Positions 62,862-64,000 of a DNA stretch of 64,000 bases are shown piece by piece. The stretch's first letter is position 1; each line of letters opens with the position of its first letter. The DNA lies in assembly GCF_000178855.1 (NCBI RefSeq), contig NZ_ADVG01000001.1:2517481-2581480 (forward strand), given 5' to 3'. Below the pieces are notes generated by a model. That model ran no database searches, was not told the origin of the DNA, and saw nothing but the letters and a program-made list of their open reading frames with translations. The DNA is from Ktedonobacter racemifer DSM 44963. GTDB taxonomy: Bacteria > Chloroflexota > Ktedonobacteria > Ktedonobacterales > Ktedonobacteraceae. The position numbers and the translations under genes were made by a program.

Positions 62862-63089
62862 ACCATTGGCGCTTATTACCACTCACCCTGGTTTGCCCAG
62901 GCCATTTAATTTTTGCATTCTCATATGTTGTATGATGAGCGTAGCACTTTTCCCTGGCTCTGTTTGCGCCCGTAGCTCCATGAAACACTTTGCTCCGCCA
63001 GCGCTTACAAGGGTTTGGAGAAGTGTGTAATGACTACGCCTAAAGGCAGGGGTTTCCAGAGGCCAACTTTGATGAACACATAATATAAC

Positions 63090-64000
63090 CTATAGGCGGT
63101 AGCCCTCTTCGCCGTGGACGGCTGTGTCGAGACCTTGCTCCTCTTCCTCGGGGCGGACGCGTAGGCCCAGGGGGGAGAGCAGCTTGAGCAGGAGGAAGGT
63201 CAGGCCAAAGGAGTAGACGACGGTCACTACAGTGGCCAGGATCTGGGTGAGGAGCTGAGCAGGGTTGCCAAAGAGCAAACCGTTGTTGCCCAGGCTGTTG
63301 ATGGCCTTTTCGGCGAAGATGCCCGTCAGGATAGCACCCGTAACGCCGCCCATGCCGTGTGCCGCCCAGACATCCAGGGTATCGTCAACGCGCATCTTCT
63401 TGCTGCGTAGCATCAGCATCAGGTAGGTCACGACGCCTGTGATGACGCCAATTGCCAGGCTGGCCATGGGGCCCACAAAGCCGCTGGCGGGGGTGATCGC
63501 CACCAAGCCGCAGACTGCGCCGGTCGCCGTTGCCATCGCACTGGGTTTCTTGTTCTCCGCCCAGCTCAGGACCATCCAGGTCAGAGCGCAGGCTGCGGCA
63601 GCCGTGTTGGTAACCACGAAGGCGTTGACCGCCAGGGGCGAGGCCGCCAGGGCGCTACCAGCGTTGAAGCCGAACCAGCCAAACCAGAGCAGTGCCGCTC
63701 CCAGCAGGACGAAGGGGACGTTATTTGCGGCCAAGTGCTGTCCCTGGGCATAATCCTTGCGTTTGCCGATGACAATGGCGGCGGCCAGGCCCGCGAAGCC
63801 CGCGCTGATATGCACCACGGTTCCTCCGGCGAAGTCCAGCGTGCCCAGGTTGTGCAGCCAGCCGCCTATGCCCCAAACCCAGTGGGCGATGGGATCATAA
63901 ACCAGGGTTGACCAGAGCACGACGAAGAGCACCAGGGTGCGGAAGCGGATACGCTCGACAAAAGAGCCAATAATTAAAGCGGGCGTAATGATGGCGAACA
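63090..64000 (-). CDS. amt: Ammonium transporter (Amt), C-terminal part cut by window edge
   Basis: At least 303 codons of an Amt/MEP/Rh-type channel, running past the right edge; the visible start of the frame (MFAIITPALIIGSFVERIRF) is internal. Motifs include DPIAHWVWGIGGWL with the pore His, LDFAGGTVVHISAGFAGLAA, LLWFGWFGFNAGSALAA and DTLDVWAAHGMGGVTGAILT with the second pore His. It ends with a short charged cytoplasmic tail (VRPEEEEQGLDTAVHGEEGY). It conducts ammonium into the cell; a P-II regulator gene often lies upstream, outside this window. Confidence 0.93.
   Translation of the reverse strand, partial: FAIITPALIIGSFVERIRFRTLVLFVVLWSTLVYDPIAHWVWGIGGWLHNLGTLDFAGGTVVHISAGFAGLAAAIVIGKRKDYAQGQHLAANNVPFVLLGAALLWFGWFGFNAGSALAASPLAVNAFVVTNTAAAACALTWMVLSWAENKKPSAMATATGAVCGLVAITPASGFVGPMASLAIGVITGVVTYLMLMLRSKKMRVDDTLDVWAAHGMGGVTGAILTGIFAEKAINSLGNNGLLFGNPAQLLTQILATVVTVVYSFGLTFLLLKLLSPLGLRVRPEEEEQGLDTAVHGEEGYRL

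Overview
The window looks like an accessory-rich stretch of a soil Chloroflexota chromosome, most probably Ktedonobacteria (Ktedonobacter-like). The reasons are two IscB/omega-RNA loci, several TnpB lineages, many decayed serine recombinases and transposases, a carbohydrate-type ABC importer without its own ATPase, and proteins with Ktedonobacter-like repeat architecture. The species is inferred; no rRNA or intact tRNA gene is visible.

Layout. 1-750: start of an iscB gene running off the left edge, its omega-RNA, and the tail of a DeoR-type regulator. 919-3660: a PhyH-type dioxygenase and a TnpB element. 3.9-16.05 kb: a catabolic island with two AraC regulators and a one-way gene train (PhyH dioxygenase, sugar-type ABC binding protein and two permeases, TIM-barrel isomerase, two Gfo/Idh/MocA dehydrogenases, two sulfatase-fold hydrolases with Thr in place of the catalytic Cys). 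16.4-23.7 kb: recombinase remnants, a repeat-protein gene, small genes, attachment-site-like repeats and a cluster of four DnaA boxes. 23.8-25.4 kb: a complete IscB/omega-RNA locus. 25.7-32.2 kb: a VIT1/CCC1-type transporter and a flavin/iron-sulfur redox operon (reductase, ApbE, ferric-reductase-like membrane protein). 32.7-46.2 kb: mostly lineage-specific genes (Gln-rich secreted protein, nucleotidyltransferase-like gene pair, VOC-TPR fusion, HU, TPR protein, HipA-like protein) mixed with decayed elements. 46.9 kb: a secreted superoxide dismutase. 48.0-49.0 kb: a second copy of the repeat-protein segment. 50.1-55.9 kb: a phosphonate module (phosphonoacetate hydrolase, PhnC/E/D importer, divergent LysR regulator). 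56-62.7 kb: transposase remnants, a DoxX protein, a broken IS110 element and an intact 2.6-kb IS701-like element with a passenger gene and target duplication. 63.1-64 kb: an ammonium transporter cut by the right edge.

How it fits together. Two functional themes stand out: uptake and oxidation of an unidentified polyol or sugar derivative (6-16 kb), and use of phosphonoacetate as a phosphorus or carbon source (50-56 kb). Between them lies a graveyard of site-specific integrations. Two recurrent noncoding modules mark it: a strong hairpin followed by a CGGAACCGACGGG-like core (six copies), and a T-arm-like GGGAGAGTTGAA core followed by paired short direct repeats (five copies). I read both as attachment sites or element ends left by recombinase-driven elements, but this is inference.
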